DNA of 64,000 bases from Sipunculus nudus. Lineage: Eukaryota > Annelida > Sipuncula > Golfingiida > Sipunculidae. Every line of letters starts with the position of its first letter. The first letter of the stretch is position 1. The stretch lies in the NCBI GenBank assembly GCA_026874595.1, contig CM049321.1, positions 21,608,979-21,672,978 of the forward strand, read 5' to 3'. This document shows positions 26,601 through 40,900 of the stretch, one piece after another. The translations under genes and the position numbers were made by a program. The notes beneath the pieces are model-generated. The model worked only from the letters and a program-made list of their open reading frames with translations, searched no databases and had not been told where the DNA came from.

Positions 26601-29600
26601 GAGTCCTTAATGGATCCACATCATGAGCCAGACCCACACCAAAATCTAATCAATTCTTCATTGGCTCGTTCTTAAGGTGCCCTGAGATTGACATGGGATT
26701 CCATTCATGATTGTGTAAGTTAAGTTGTGAACAAACACACAAACAGGAATGAATCACCACCTGGTGGAGGCAAAGAAGGCCTAATCAAAATTCAAAACTG
26801 ATTTTGTGACAGCATTCACTTTACAGTTGCAAAACCTAAAAACTCTGGATATGGTTTTTGGTTTTGCCAAAACCAATTTAAAAAAAATATATATACTGGC
26901 ATGATGGTGATATTTGGCCAAAGTATAGTGCACTTATATTAATTATTCTATTAATTGGCACTCTTGATGTCTGTTAGAGTTAAATAAGCAATAAATGAGG
27001 TATACACAGTCTTTCAGAAGTGTCTTGAATTAAATATTCCCTGTTTTAGCTTTGTATATAGGTAATGATCACCTACCTTCACGTTCACACTGCAGACATC
27101 CATGCTTATATCTACGGACTCGTTTGACCAATCAGGAAAAAAATTTTACACAAATGTAGCCCTTGGATAGCTTTATAACATACACAAAAATGGTGCCGCC
27201 ACCTGCAGCCATTTTTGCACAGAGTCCATCTGTTCGTGTGCCTTAAGTTAAAATCACCCATATCTCTGCAGTGGTTTGACCAAATTACCTGAAATTCGGC
27301 ATGCGTATACATCCCAGATATCTTTCTTGAACTTATGACAGGTGGCGCCACCTTCTTTCAAGTTCATGCTGCAGACATCCATGCTTATACTTCCAGACTC
27401 ATTTGACCAATCAGGAAAAAAATTTTACACAAATGTAGCCCTTGGATAGCTTTATAACATACACAGAACTGGTGACACACCCTGCAATCATTTTTGCACA
27501 GCATCCATCTGTTCGTTTGACCAGGGTTAAAATCACTCATATCTCGGCAGTGGTTTGAATTGTTCACCTGAAATTTGGCATGCCTATACATCCAGGATAG
27601 CTTTCTTGAGAATATGACAGGTGGCACCACCTATATTCATGTTCAAGCTGCAGACATCCATGCTTATGTCTCAGGACTGGTTTGAGGTATCTTACTGAAA
27701 ATTTGCATGCGTTAAGATCTCACATAGCTCTTTATCATACAAGAAACCTGTGGCGCCACCTGCAATCATTTTTGCACAGTGTCCATCTATTCGTTTGACT
27801 TGGGTTAAAATAACTCGTATCTCAGCAGTGGTTTGACCTTTACACCTGAAATTTGGCATGCATTTACATCCAGGATAGCTTTCTTGATTTTATGACAGGT
27901 GGCGCCACCTAAAATCATGTTTACACGGCAGACATCTATTCTAATATGTAACACATCTAACTCTATTTTCCTTTGCCACTCAATCCATGCTTCACTTTAC
28001 CTGTCCTACTCTGATTTTGGCGGATACACGTAGTCGCTTGTGGACTACCCATTTTCTAGTTTATTATGTTATCATAATTTGTCTATTAAAACTGAAACCA
28101 TGTTTATTGTCTTACATGCAAAGAAAGTGAAACAGAATCATGTGATTGCAGTGTATGTTTGTATCTATTGCCGCAGTTTTGCTTGACAAGTATAAAATCA
28201 TACAGGGAAAGGTAAAGTTAGATGTTGCCTGTCTAATATATAACTATAGTGAACCTGTGTTATAAGACCACCCATGGGACTAGCTAAAAGTTGTCTTAAT
28301 TGCATTGGCAGGTAGTCTTTTCAGACAGGTCAGTTATATAACCAATGTGAATGCTTATGACTGTATTTATAAATGTTACATAGATTGTAATTTAATGTGT
28401 TGTTTGACCAGGAGATGGCAGCACCTGTTTTGAGTATTGCTGTCAGACTAGGCATTTACATAATATGTTCAAATCTTTTGTTGTTATTGTGATTTAATTA
28501 TATTACTTTCAAATGTTCAGTAATCACCTAGCACTTTATTGCTTCATATACTCTGTCAGCATTCAAATATTCTGTAAATAATATGTTAAGCAAAAAAGGA
28601 CTTGGTGAGTCAACAGTTGTTTTTAATATTGACAGCTGTTGTTTATATTAATTTTTCAGTAACTCGAGTCAACTGTGCTGCACAGTGCGGTGGACAAACC
28701 TGTTATGGACCAGGGGCACTGGAGTGTTGTCGATCAGAATGCGCTGGAGGATGCACTGGACCAAAAGATACTCAGTGTTATGTATGAAAAATTGTTATTA
28801 GTAGAGTAACACAAAGTAGAGGACACATCTCCCCTGAAGGCAAAACAGTCCTGTTTCCGCTCTTATATCAGGGCTTCCGTGTGCTCCCATATTTCCCAAA
28901 GTTTCCTAAAAAAAAATAGTCTCCTACAATTTCCTATATTTTCCAACATTCAGACCTTACTGGTCTCCTATATAGTTATATGTTTTTTTTCATTGGTCAA
29001 TATTGTTTACAATAAATTACTGTCATTATTGAATAATTATTCCTTCAAAGACCTGTTATTCTTTAAAATATCCACAAAAGACTTTTAAAAAAAGTTAAAC
29101 AGTATCACCATCTTAATAAATCTAATTTTAAAAAGACACTATATAATCTATCATTTGAATAAAAAAAAACACTTAATTTTCTCTGGTACAAGCATTTAGT
29201 AGTCATACACACAGATATCACAAGCCTTTCAAAAAAGGTAATCATATAACATGAAGGTATATTGACATTATACATTATTCATCCAGGATTTGTTACCGTT
29301 ATACTTCTAACATTACTTGCAGTAATACTTCAATATACAGAACGATGTGCTACCTACGTACTTGTGCCTTTACTTGTGCAAACCCTACTAATGCCTCCTG
29401 TGCTAAGGGATGTACATACTAGTAAAAGATATGAATAAAAAAATCATTTTGGGGAGGGGGGTAGAACTTTACATGTAAGTGTTGCAATCTTGCAAGCAAA
29501 GCCAGTTAAAATTGCAGCAGCTAATTGTCTGATTATTTAAAATATTGGAGAACTCACACAGTGGATTTACACTGCAGTCATCCAACATCTCCTTTCTTAG

Positions 29601-32600
29601 AACCAATGCTTTGTATAGCAGATTTTCTGGGTTCAAACACCAGGGTTCACACAGGGCAATGAATTGTAATGAGAGTGTACGTGGTATTGCATTGTGCATC
29701 CAGCTCCAAATTTTAAACTTGGGACACCTCTTCTCGTTGTCTTGATAACTTGTTCCTTGTCTGCAGGCACAAGGCCAAAAATCAGACCATGCCATGAGAG
29801 TGGGTGTCTGTGTGTGATCAGAACAATGAGAGCAGGCGTGGCAAACTTAAAGGGCTTCAATCATCAATCTGACCTTTATAAACTAAATATAATCTCTTGA
29901 AACTTTCATAAAAACAGGCCAGAAAACGTGGATATCACGGCACACAGGCTGCTTGTTTTGTTTATATCAACAAGTTTATAATATGTGGGGGCCCACCAAA
30001 ATAATCAAAACAAATTCCACAAGGGCATCTGGTAGCAAGTTATATAAGCCAGAGCTTTTCAAACGGTGTTTTGCAACAAGTGACCTTTCAGCCTCTGCAT
30101 ATATTCAACCTACCACCTTAGGTTACATGCATTTCCTGTTTGTTTTCATTGCTGTGTTTACAAACATGTTGATAAACAAATAAAAACATCCTTCAAAAAG
30201 TCCATATAAGGACTTTTCATAACCAAAATTACCCTTAGATCATTAATATATACACAGAGGAAGCCAGAAATCACATAAATTCTTTTTCAAAAGGAAGGTG
30301 ATTGGGCACCTATAAAATTTGGAGTAGGATGCACAATGCAATACATCACTCTCATTGGTCTAATTATAATTCATTGTTCTGTGTGTACCCTAGTGTTTTA
30401 ACCAAGAAAATCATGCTATACAAAGCAGCGTTCATACAAGAGGAGATCTAGGACAACTGCAATGTATGACTGCTTCGTGAGGATCATAACGTGAAGAATT
30501 TTGGGTTATTTTTAGAGTATATCTTTACAGGCTTGTCGGGACTTTGTGCTGGATGGGCACAAATGCGTCACTCATTGCCCAAGATTGACAAAATACAACA
30601 AAGATACCCATCAGAATGAACCAAATCCAGACGGACGCTACAAATATGGAACCCGGTGTCTGAAGAATTGTCCGAGTAAGTGACAGTCTGCTTCACAGGA
30701 TAACCTTGTTATTTCGTCACCCATTCTCTCAACTAATACACAAGCCTTGAAACTAATAGGATTACCATGGGGCCTTAAAAAGTCTTATTTTTGGTTTTGC
30801 ATTTTTAAGGCATGGAAAAGGTCTTAAAAATGCCAGGAGACCTGACATAGGTCTTAAAAGGTCTTAATTTTGATATTACCTGTCCTGATATAATGAATGA
30901 GCACAAACAGTTCGGTGATTGAATGTAAGCTAGAGACCGTTTTGGAGAAGTTGTTTCGGTTACTTGTCGAAGAAAGATCTCTGTAGATCTTCAGTAGTTT
31001 TAAAGCAGTTTAGGGCCATTAAAGAATTCTTTGTCTTAAAGGGTCTTAAATATTCTGTCAGCTGGTCTTAAAAAGTCTTTAAAAGGTCTTAAATTTGTTT
31101 TCCAAGAGGTGCAGGTACCCTGAACTAAAAATCTTTATTCTGAGGTAGGTATATCAGAAGAATTTTGAAAACGGTCCTATTAAGAAATAATACGCATTTC
31201 TTGAATGCACAGGAACAAAAGTTTCCTAAATATTCCACTTTAAGAGGCCATGATATGCAGGCTGATGATGTACACTGAAAGGCCAATAACTCCTTCAGTT
31301 AAAATAATTTTCGTTCAGTTTAAATATTTTTGAGACCTCCAATACCTTAACTTTCAGGAAATTTTTTATTGGAACCATTTTCAAAAAAATTTTCTGACAT
31401 ACCTATGTGATTAAGCATATCTGTGCTCCCTTACATACCCCCCCTATAACAATGTGAGCAATATATCTATATATCTTGTAGATGATCTGCTGGTTGAGGT
31501 GGATGCCTGTGTTAGCAGGTGCCAGGAGGGTTACCATGAAGTTGGCAAGGACTGCCTACCATGTCAAGGACCTTGTCCCCTTTGTAAGTCAGCAGTAACA
31601 ACATGTGACACTTGTGTCTGTTATCTGTCTCTGTTTATTCTTTTATTTCTATTTGCAAAATTTTAGTAAAAAAATCATTGATGGATTTAATTTAATTACA
31701 ATATGCCAGTCATATTACAGGAGTATTATGGTATACCCACCGCTTTTAGAGTCTCCACAATAACTTACCCAAGATTTGATGGATTTTCACAAAACTCATC
31801 ATAACTACGTAACATCAGATTATCTCGCCTGAGTTTGATTATGGGCAACATTGACTCATATTTAATAAGGTCAATGGTGACTAGGCTACTTTATGTTGTT
31901 GCCTCGATAACTTATAAAGAATATGAAGGATTTTGATAAAACTCATTAAAAATGTTAAAATATCTCTCCTAACTTTTATTTCAAGCTAAATTCATGCATA
32001 TTTAATGAAGTCATAGAGGTCACCTCATGTTGGAGGAACATTGGGGACATAATATCATAATATCATAATACATATTTACCAATAGAGCTTCTCACCTGAA
32101 TTACCTTCTCATCAAAATTCATGTATATTTAATGAGGTCAGAGGTCAACAGATACACGATGGATGTATTATGCATGTTTACAGTACTTTTATTGAATTAT
32201 GCCTTGTTTATAAATGTATTAGAGGGTCCTACTCTGATATCTGACATCTATGAACTAAAGATATTCACCTGAAGCATTTGTGAAAAAAGACCAGAAAAGC
32301 CAAGTCCCATGGTACATAGGCTGCTCATTTTGTATATATCCAAGTGTTTATTGTATGTTTATTACATGTAATACACAATAGTCCTAGCATAATCAACAAT
32401 TTCATCTGGTGGCAAGTATAATTAAGACAGCTAGAATTTTGCAAATGGCTTTTTGCAACAAGTCACCTTTCAACTTCTGTACATATGCAACCAGCCACCT
32501 TGGTTCACATGTTTTTTAGCTAAGCTGACTGTAAATGATTTGAGCTATTTGATTGTCCTTTGTCCACCTGACTATCTGTCTGAACGGACATCCATTAACA

Positions 32601-35600
32601 CATTAGACTTACGTCTCTGAAATCCTATGTCTCTGAAATTCAGTAAACAGTCAGACGGTCCTAAGTTTATTAATATAAGCAGTCATTAATATAATCGATT
32701 AATTGGCACAACACTACTAAACCTTAAAACACAAGACCTATAACACTTCAAATAAAATTATTTACATGAATTCAAGCTGGATACATTATACTTAGTTTTG
32801 ACCTCACCTTCTTTTTCGTTTTCAGTTTTATACTTCAAATGAAATATTTGTGATTTAATTTGTGTTTGATTTACAAATTTTTAATTCTGTTTTTAGCTCA
32901 GCTGACTGAAAGTCATCTGAGCTATAGCGATCACTCTTTGTCCGTCGTCCGTCTGTCCGTCTGTCTGTCTGTCCGTCTGTCCGTCTGTCCGTCCGTTAAC
33001 CAGGCACAAATCGTAACCGCTGGACCTAGAACCTTGTAACTTGGGATTCTGAGAGGTCCATAAAAAATCTCCTTGTAAACCAGAAATTAGGTCTCTGTTA
33101 CCCATATCCTTCGAGCTATGTGGCCCCAAAGTACCCCCCAGAAAAGTCAAAAATTTCATACAAAAACTTCAATATCTCATTAACTACTTGACTGATGGTC
33201 ATGATTTTTGGCATACATATTGATCATGAGATGTTACATCACTTCCTGCAGACTGGTGGCGCCACCTGTATTTTTCGATTTTTTACGAATTTTTTTCTCT
33301 ATTTTTGAGACCTTTAAAAATGTGAACATCTGTTAACAAGGCACAAATCATAAAGACTGGACTTAGAATCTTAATTCTTGACACACTGAGAGGTCCATGA
33401 AAAATCTCCTTGGAAACCAGAAATTAGGTCTCTGTTACCCATATCCTTTGAGCTATGGGGCCGCAAAGTACCCCCCAGAATAGTAAAAAATTTCATACAA
33501 AAACTTCAATATCTCAATAACTACATCACTGATGGTCTTCATTTTTGGCATACATATTGATCATGAGATGTTCGATCAGTTCCTGCAGACTGGTGGCGCC
33601 ACCTGTACTGTTTGATTTTTTACGATTTTTCCCTCTATTTTTGAGACCTTTGAGGATGCTGTCATCTGTTAGCGTGGCACAAATCGTAACGACTGGACCT
33701 AGAATCTTCATTTTTGACACACTGAGAGACCTATGAAAAGTCTCCATGGAAACCAGAAATTAGGTCTCTGTTACTCATATCCTTCGAGCTATGGGGCCCA
33801 AAATTACCCCCCAGAATAGTCAAAAATTTCATACAAAAACTTCAATATCTCATTAACTACATCACTGATGGTCATGATTTTTGACATACATATTGATCAT
33901 GAGATGTTTCATCAGTTTGTGCAGACTGGTGGCGCCACCTGTATTTTTCAATGTTCACGAATTGTTTTCTCCATTTTTGAGACCTTTAAAGATATGAACA
34001 TCTGTTAACAGGGCACAAATCATAAAAACTGGACCAAGAATCTTCATTCTTGACACACAGGGAGACCCATGAAAAGTCTCCATGGAAACTTGAAATTAGG
34101 TCTCTGTTACCCATATTCTTTAAGCTGTATGGGTCCAAAATACCCCCCCCCTCAGAATATTGGACAATTTGATACAAAAACTGAAGTATCTGAACAACAA
34201 ATGCAGAGATCACCATGATTTTTTGCATGGATATTGACCATTAAGTGTTTTTATTAGTTTCTGCAGACTGGTGGAGCCACCTGTATTTTTGTATCCGCCA
34301 AAACGAAGTTTTGACCGAGTTCCTCCGCCACGGCGGCGTTCGTTTCCAGAGAGCTCCTCGGAGACTAATGGACCGATTTTTCCCAAACTTACACCTATTA
34401 TCGGGTCACATGTGAAGTGGTGCCTAACTAATTTGCATTGACCTCTGACCTTTCCTCTTTATCCAGTGTCCATTTGTGGGTCTGTTTCCACTCATAAACC
34501 CTCATATCTCGGGAACCGTTTGACCGATCAGGAAATAAAATTGATACAAATGTAGCCCTTGGATTGCTTTATAACATACAAAAAAATGGTGGCGCCACCT
34601 GTAACCATGTTTGCACAGTGTCCATCTGTTCATCTGCCTTGGGTTAAAATCACTCATATCTCTGCAGTGAATTGACTAATTCACCTGAAATTCGTCATGT
34701 GTATACATCCAGGATAGCTTTCTTGATTTTATGACAGGTGGCGCCACCTACGTTCACGTTCACGCTGATGACATCCAAGCTTATATCTCGGGAACCGTTT
34801 GACCGATCAGGAAATAAAATTTATACAAATGTAGCCCTTTGATAGCTCTGTAACATACACAAAAAATGGTGGCGCCACCTGTAACAATGTTTGCACAGCG
34901 TCTGTCTGTTAGTCTGCCGTGGCCTCAAATTACTCATTTCTCTGTAGTGGTTCGACATAACTGCCTAAAATTTTGCAGGTTTATACATCGTGGACAGCTT
35001 TCTTGATTTTATGACAGGTGGCGCCACCTACATTCTAGTTAATGCTGGACACATCCAAGCTCATATCTCAGGAACCATTTGACCGCTTGGGCCAAAATTG
35101 TGCATGTGTTTAGATCTCACATAGGTCTTTATCATACACAAAACTGGAGGGGTTACCTGCAAAGATTTTTGCACAGTGTTTGTCTGTTTGTCTGCCATGG
35201 GCAAAAATCGCTCATATACATGTAGTGGTTTGACTTTTCTGCCTAAAATTTTGCAGGTGTATACAACTTGGACAGCTTTCTGGATTTGTGGTAGGTGGCA
35301 CAACCTACATACACATTTAGGCTGCAGACATCCATGCTAATATGCAACATACCTCACTCTATTTCCCCTTGCCACTCAATCCATGCCTCACTATCCGATT
35401 TTGGCAGATACATGTAGTCACTTGTCGGTTACCCGTATTCTAGTTTTAAAAGTTTACACATTTTTCTCTATTTTTGAGATATATAAATACAGACTAAATC
35501 TTGGCCTGTTGGTTAATCTGTTTGATGCTTCAGTTGAATGGGTATATACTACCATTCTGATGATAAAATTTCCTTTTGCGAATCTCTTCCCAGTCAGCTG

Positions 35601-37940
35601 AGCGTCATGACCCATGGGTCACTTGTTTTATTAGAAATCTATTTTCACACTTCAGGACTGCCTAATATCAAAACCACTTATCTGGTTTTCTTCATTTTTA
35701 CCAAAAATATTCCTCTATATAGTTTCTATGTACATGCCAGAAATTAAAGCAGTATTATTTAATTTAAAAAAGTTATGGGCCCAAACATAATGGACTTTGT
35801 AAAAAAATGAGGAAAGATATTTGGTCCCTTAAGACCAAAAGTGTTAAAGGTAGGAACTTTTTTTCAGTAATACTACTTTAAATAATCAAAATTTAATTGT
35901 ATACCAAAAATTAGATCAAAATCTGTTAAATTTTTTTAAATATTGGCAAAAATATAAAATTGGTACCTTAAATTTTGCCCAAGTTTGACCATGGCACATT
36001 TTTTTCCTGTAACTGCTGTGGATTTATTTTCAAAGCATGTTTTTGTTACCATTTCAACTGTTAAAACAAAAAATTTGAAACCAGGTTTGAAAACTGTAGA
36101 TTTTATTCAAGTTTTCAAGCACCATGTCACATATTGTTTACATCAAGCTAGTGTTATGCAGTTTACTAGATCTCAGCTCCCCAGCTTCAGCTCTAAGTTC
36201 CTTAAATTTTGCATACAGTTAGATGTCCCCAAATCCTCTACCATACTAAAAGTTTGGTCACTAGGACTGCATTCCTTTGAGATATTAAGAAAAAACTTCA
36301 TTTTTCCATTAAAAACCCATTGTTACACTTTAAGATTGCCTAATATCAAAACCACTGATCTGACTTTGATCATATATAATATACCTATTTTTCTATACAT
36401 TGGCTATGCACATGCCAGAAATGATGTCAGTATTGTGTAATTGTTTTAAGTTCTAGGCCCAAACATAATGCACTTTGTAAAAAATCAAGAAATATATTTA
36501 CTCTCTTAACATGAAGGTAGAGATTTTTTGCCAGGGATATAACATTATTTAATCAAGATTCAATTGTATTTTCAAAATTAGTTCTTAATTTTTCAAATTT
36601 TATAAGTTATTAGCATAAATATAAAATCAGTACCTTAAATTTTGCCCAACTTTGGCCATGGCATGTTTTTTCCCTGTAAGCACTGTTGATTTAATTTTCA
36701 TATCTTGCACATGTAAGGATTTTAGCTTCTAAATTCTGAAGTTATAAAAGGAAATGGTCAAAAACTAGCTTTTATGAAAGTTTTTATGAGACCTTATCAC
36801 AGCTTGGCTGTACTGAAGCCCCTCTTTTATGTCCCCACATTGACCTTTCAGGCCAATTATGCATGCTTGAAGCGAGGCACTCTGGAGCCAGCCAGCTCTT
36901 GGGTGGCTTCAACTGGATCTAACTGTCCAACCGCCTCCACTAGTATTTCTTTAGGCCATAAACATAACAATAAACTTTTTTTTTTAATTCTTGGTTTATG
37001 ATAAGAACTTAAAAAAAAATAAATGGAAAAGGAATTTATAGTTAATGAGTTACAGCGGATTACCTTCCAATTACTGATCATTTATGGATCTTCCATGGAT
37101 GGCCAAAATTGTATTTCAAATGATACCATGCAGTCACCATTGGGTATTTTTCATTTCAACCATAAAAATGAAAAATAAATAATTAAAATAAATTGTTGTT
37201 TACTATTAGAGATTATATGAAGCAAGATAATGATAGACAAGGATGCAGTTGATTATATTAAATTAATCTAAATTTCCAGGTCTTTTCCAGGTGTTTAACT
37301 TGTTGGTTTATATTTATTACACAATTAAAATAATAAATAAATATGTCAAAAATTTAAAATATTACTTTACAAGTGCTCATTAAAGATTTTAATTTGTTTG
37401 ACTTATAACTTATGGTTGTATCAGTTGTTACATGATACTGGCTAAATAATCAAAATTTATATTGCTGGTCCTTTATTTCAGTTCATAAAATTAAACATTC
37501 CCAACTCCAGTTTGCTCCTGGTATAATATATTGGGTGTTTTGATCCTTGGATTAATTTTAACACATGTATTAGTTTTATAGCTGAGAATACTTTTCTTTT
37601 TTTCCTGATACAATTTAAAAAAATATAAATATTCAATTTTTTCCTGTTAGTGCTGTAAATTTAATTTTCACAGCATGTACACATTAACATTTCATCTGTT
37701 AAAATCTGAAACCAATTGATCAAAAACTGTAGATTTCATTCAGGTTTCCAGGTACCATGTCTTCATTGTTTACATCAGATCAGTATAAATGCAGTGTACT
37801 GGGCAGTCACATAACACCTTCAGGTCTGACCTACTGCCACTGTAAGTGTCTCAGTGGGTCGGGCTGGGTCAGGCAGTAATTACCAGAGAGCCTCTCTTTC
37901 TCTCTCTCTCCTCTGCTTTTTCTCTTTCTTTCTCCATCTT

Positions 37941-37976
<36 letters not shown>

Positions 37977-40900
37977 CCCCTAATTGCCTCCCTTCCTCCC
38001 CCCATCCCATTCTGTTGACAGGTACTATAAACTAGATACATTAGCTATAAATGTTGATGCAATTTAGAAATGTGAATAAACTGAAATATTCACAATCACA
38101 TGTATGTTATACTGTAAATTTATAGTAACATTTGGAAACTTGGATTAAAATTATGTAATGAAAAAAAAGGAATAAATGCAAATATTGTTTATTTTTTCTT
38201 GGCTCAGTAGAATGGGGGAAAAAATTATTCGCTTTGTTTCTCCATCTTTCTGTCTGTTTTAAATATTTAATGTTCATGAATAAACTTTTTTTTTATAAGC
38301 ACTGTTAAATTAAATTTCATATCCTGTATGTATATGCAAGGGTGTTGTAACTCTCACCATCCCCTTCTTCATCCCACTGAGGCTTTGCTCCTTGGCACTG
38401 TGAACAAAAGTTCTATGGCTATAGCATAAAATTTAATAATGAAAGAAAATATCTACAGAGACAGAGGTGTTATAACTCTGATCATAACACAACACCCCCC
38501 CCCCCCCCCCCCATCAAGTCATTGCACCTGTGGAATGGGGACGTTATGGTAACTGTATACATATCATAAAATTGATAAAAAAGGTTTACCAAATAAATTG
38601 GATCTTATCAGACAAATGTGTAAACTGTTGAACTGTCAACAGCTTATCAAAAAGGTAACCAATGGAAAGGCATGGTCAGACCTGGGAGCCGCCGCCGAAT
38701 TGAGCCAGCCGCCGCCGTTTATTTTATAAGCAAGCCGCCGCCGATAGTTTTCTTAAGCCACCAAATTGCGCCAGCCGCCGCCGATTATTAAACACTGGCT
38801 AAGCCGCCGGTGAAATATTGATAAGCTGATGAAACAAGGGACATTCGCTGGCAAATGTCAGCTTGTAAATAGTTACTACAATATTATGTTAACACGAACC
38901 CGTCTCAAGCAGATATCACCGAGCTGCATGGCTTCGCAATGGTAATGCATGATTAATTTTATGGAAGTTGTAAGTCATTATGTTAGACAGTTTACAAGGT
39001 TCCCGCAAGCCTCTTTTTTCAGACCGGATAACTGGCATATTCCCCGTTTGATCAAGGGCGTTTTTCTAACCCTGTTGCTCAAAATAAAGAGAAAAAATGG
39101 GGTCTGTCTAAAACGCGGAGAATCCACGGAGAGATGGAGAATTCGTGGAGAATTTGCGGAGAGTTTTAATATGCAATGATACTTTCAAATACACATTAAA
39201 ATCATTTATAATCTCAAACTATATTACTCTTAACATATTTGTGTACTGTTAAATGACCGAAATGATTAAAAATCTGTACATCGAGTAAAATTCAGCTCTC
39301 AATTGATTGGGCAAGCAGGTTCTTTTCTTAAGATTTTATTTATGCCACGCTAGAGTCAACGAATAGCACCAGGTGACTGTGGGTTATTTTTTTCGATTGC
39401 AATTGGGCTATATTTTTCTTTTTTATTATTATTATACTCTGTATTGTTAAGGTCAGAAAGAAGTGTGATGTATTTTGTACAGAGGCTAAAAAAATATTTC
39501 TTTTACTGTGATCGCAATATATATATATTGATTATTTTTTCTTTTATTTTTAAAAATCCTACTGCCAATATGATTCATTAGCCTAAAGGTGCAATTGTTT
39601 GTGTATAAAGTGTGTAAAGTCGAATGTTTGTGTTTCAACTTTTATTTGTGCATGTAAATTCGGTCTTTACACTATAGGCCTAAATGGTGATAGTTTTTTT
39701 CATTATTTATTATATTATATATTTCGTTCACCACCTGTAAATTTGATACATGTGCATGGTTTTGTTTTGGTTTGCACAATAGACAGTTCAAATATTAGGT
39801 GTTTTGCGGTTTCGTCTAAAGATCTGTCAGTGTCAGCTGGTGACTCAGACGTGTGTTAGATTTTGCGTAACCCATTCACTCGGCGGTGAGTCCACATTGT
39901 TCAGCATAAAATACTTAATTATGTACAGCTTTTAAAATTTTCGGTCATTTAACAGAGCGCAAATATGTCAAGATTAAAATAGTTGGAGATTTTAAGTGAT
40001 TTTAATGTGTATGTAAAAGTATCATTAATTATAAAGAACTCTCCGCAAATTCTCTAAAAAATCTCCACGAATTCTCCATCTCTCCGCGGTTTCTCCGCGT
40101 TTTTGACAGACCCGAAAAAATGCAGGAATATCCAGATCATTCCCAAGTTTATTCAGTCAGATACTGATGCTTGAACATTTAAAGTTACTGAGGTCGATGT
40201 GCAATATTAAAAAAAATATTATATACTGCTCGGTTAAAATTTAGGATTAAATGAACGAAAACCATAGGGAAAAGCTGTTATGTGTATGGAAAAAATATGC
40301 ATGCATTTTTGTTATCATTGTTTCCAGCCAATATAAGACAGTGTACGTATAACCATGAAACGATGTCGGCAGCCAGCGACCGCTCATAACTACCTCATAT
40401 TATAATCATGCTACAAATGTCATTCGCGTAAACACATATGGATAAATGTCATAAAATCCTTGAGTAGAAACTAAACTTTTAAGCGAGTCTGATTGGTTAG
40501 CAATTTGAATTTAAAACGGGAGACCAAATCAATGTCTAACAGCTGCAGACACCGGCTGCTTCAACCACTGACAAACATATTGCTGCATGAACATTTTAAG
40601 GGTCACAGAGGTCACGGGGATGATTGAGGCTGACACCTGCGAAAATGCATGACAAAATTCATATTTCAATTGAGACACGTGACAAATTACGTACAGGATT
40701 GCGACCTGGAAAGTTCAGCGCAGGAAAAAAACATGTTGATCATAGGCTAGGCCAAAAGGAATTAGAGATTTCGTGGTTGTGGCAGTTACCCGTAGTTGAT
40801 CTGTTCACATTACATCAAGAAGAATTCACAATATGTTTTAATTAATCAAACTTTCATAATTATTATAAAAACTCTTGGGCTGGAGATCGATTTTGTACGA

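Noticed and set aside
32940-32998. GTCC/GTCT tract as a CRISPR-like or coding repeat
   Set aside because: Simple microsatellite at a fixed place after the 5' hairpin of each element; no spacers.
33526-33747. Repeated ~73-codon open frames in A elements (also 42244-42465, 51995-52216)
   Set aside because: Found only in the repeat core and its inverse, with no domain; they recur because the DNA unit recurs.
33255-35040. CTCF site array
   Set aside because: The palindrome fits only part of the CTCF motif; the conserved upstream CCA is missing, so I list the palindrome without naming a factor.
35061-35303. Repeated ~80-codon minus-strand open frames in G elements (also 44479-44721, 55303-55545)
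   Set aside because: Part of the tandem array; similarity between copies reflects recent DNA duplication, not protein constraint that I can see.
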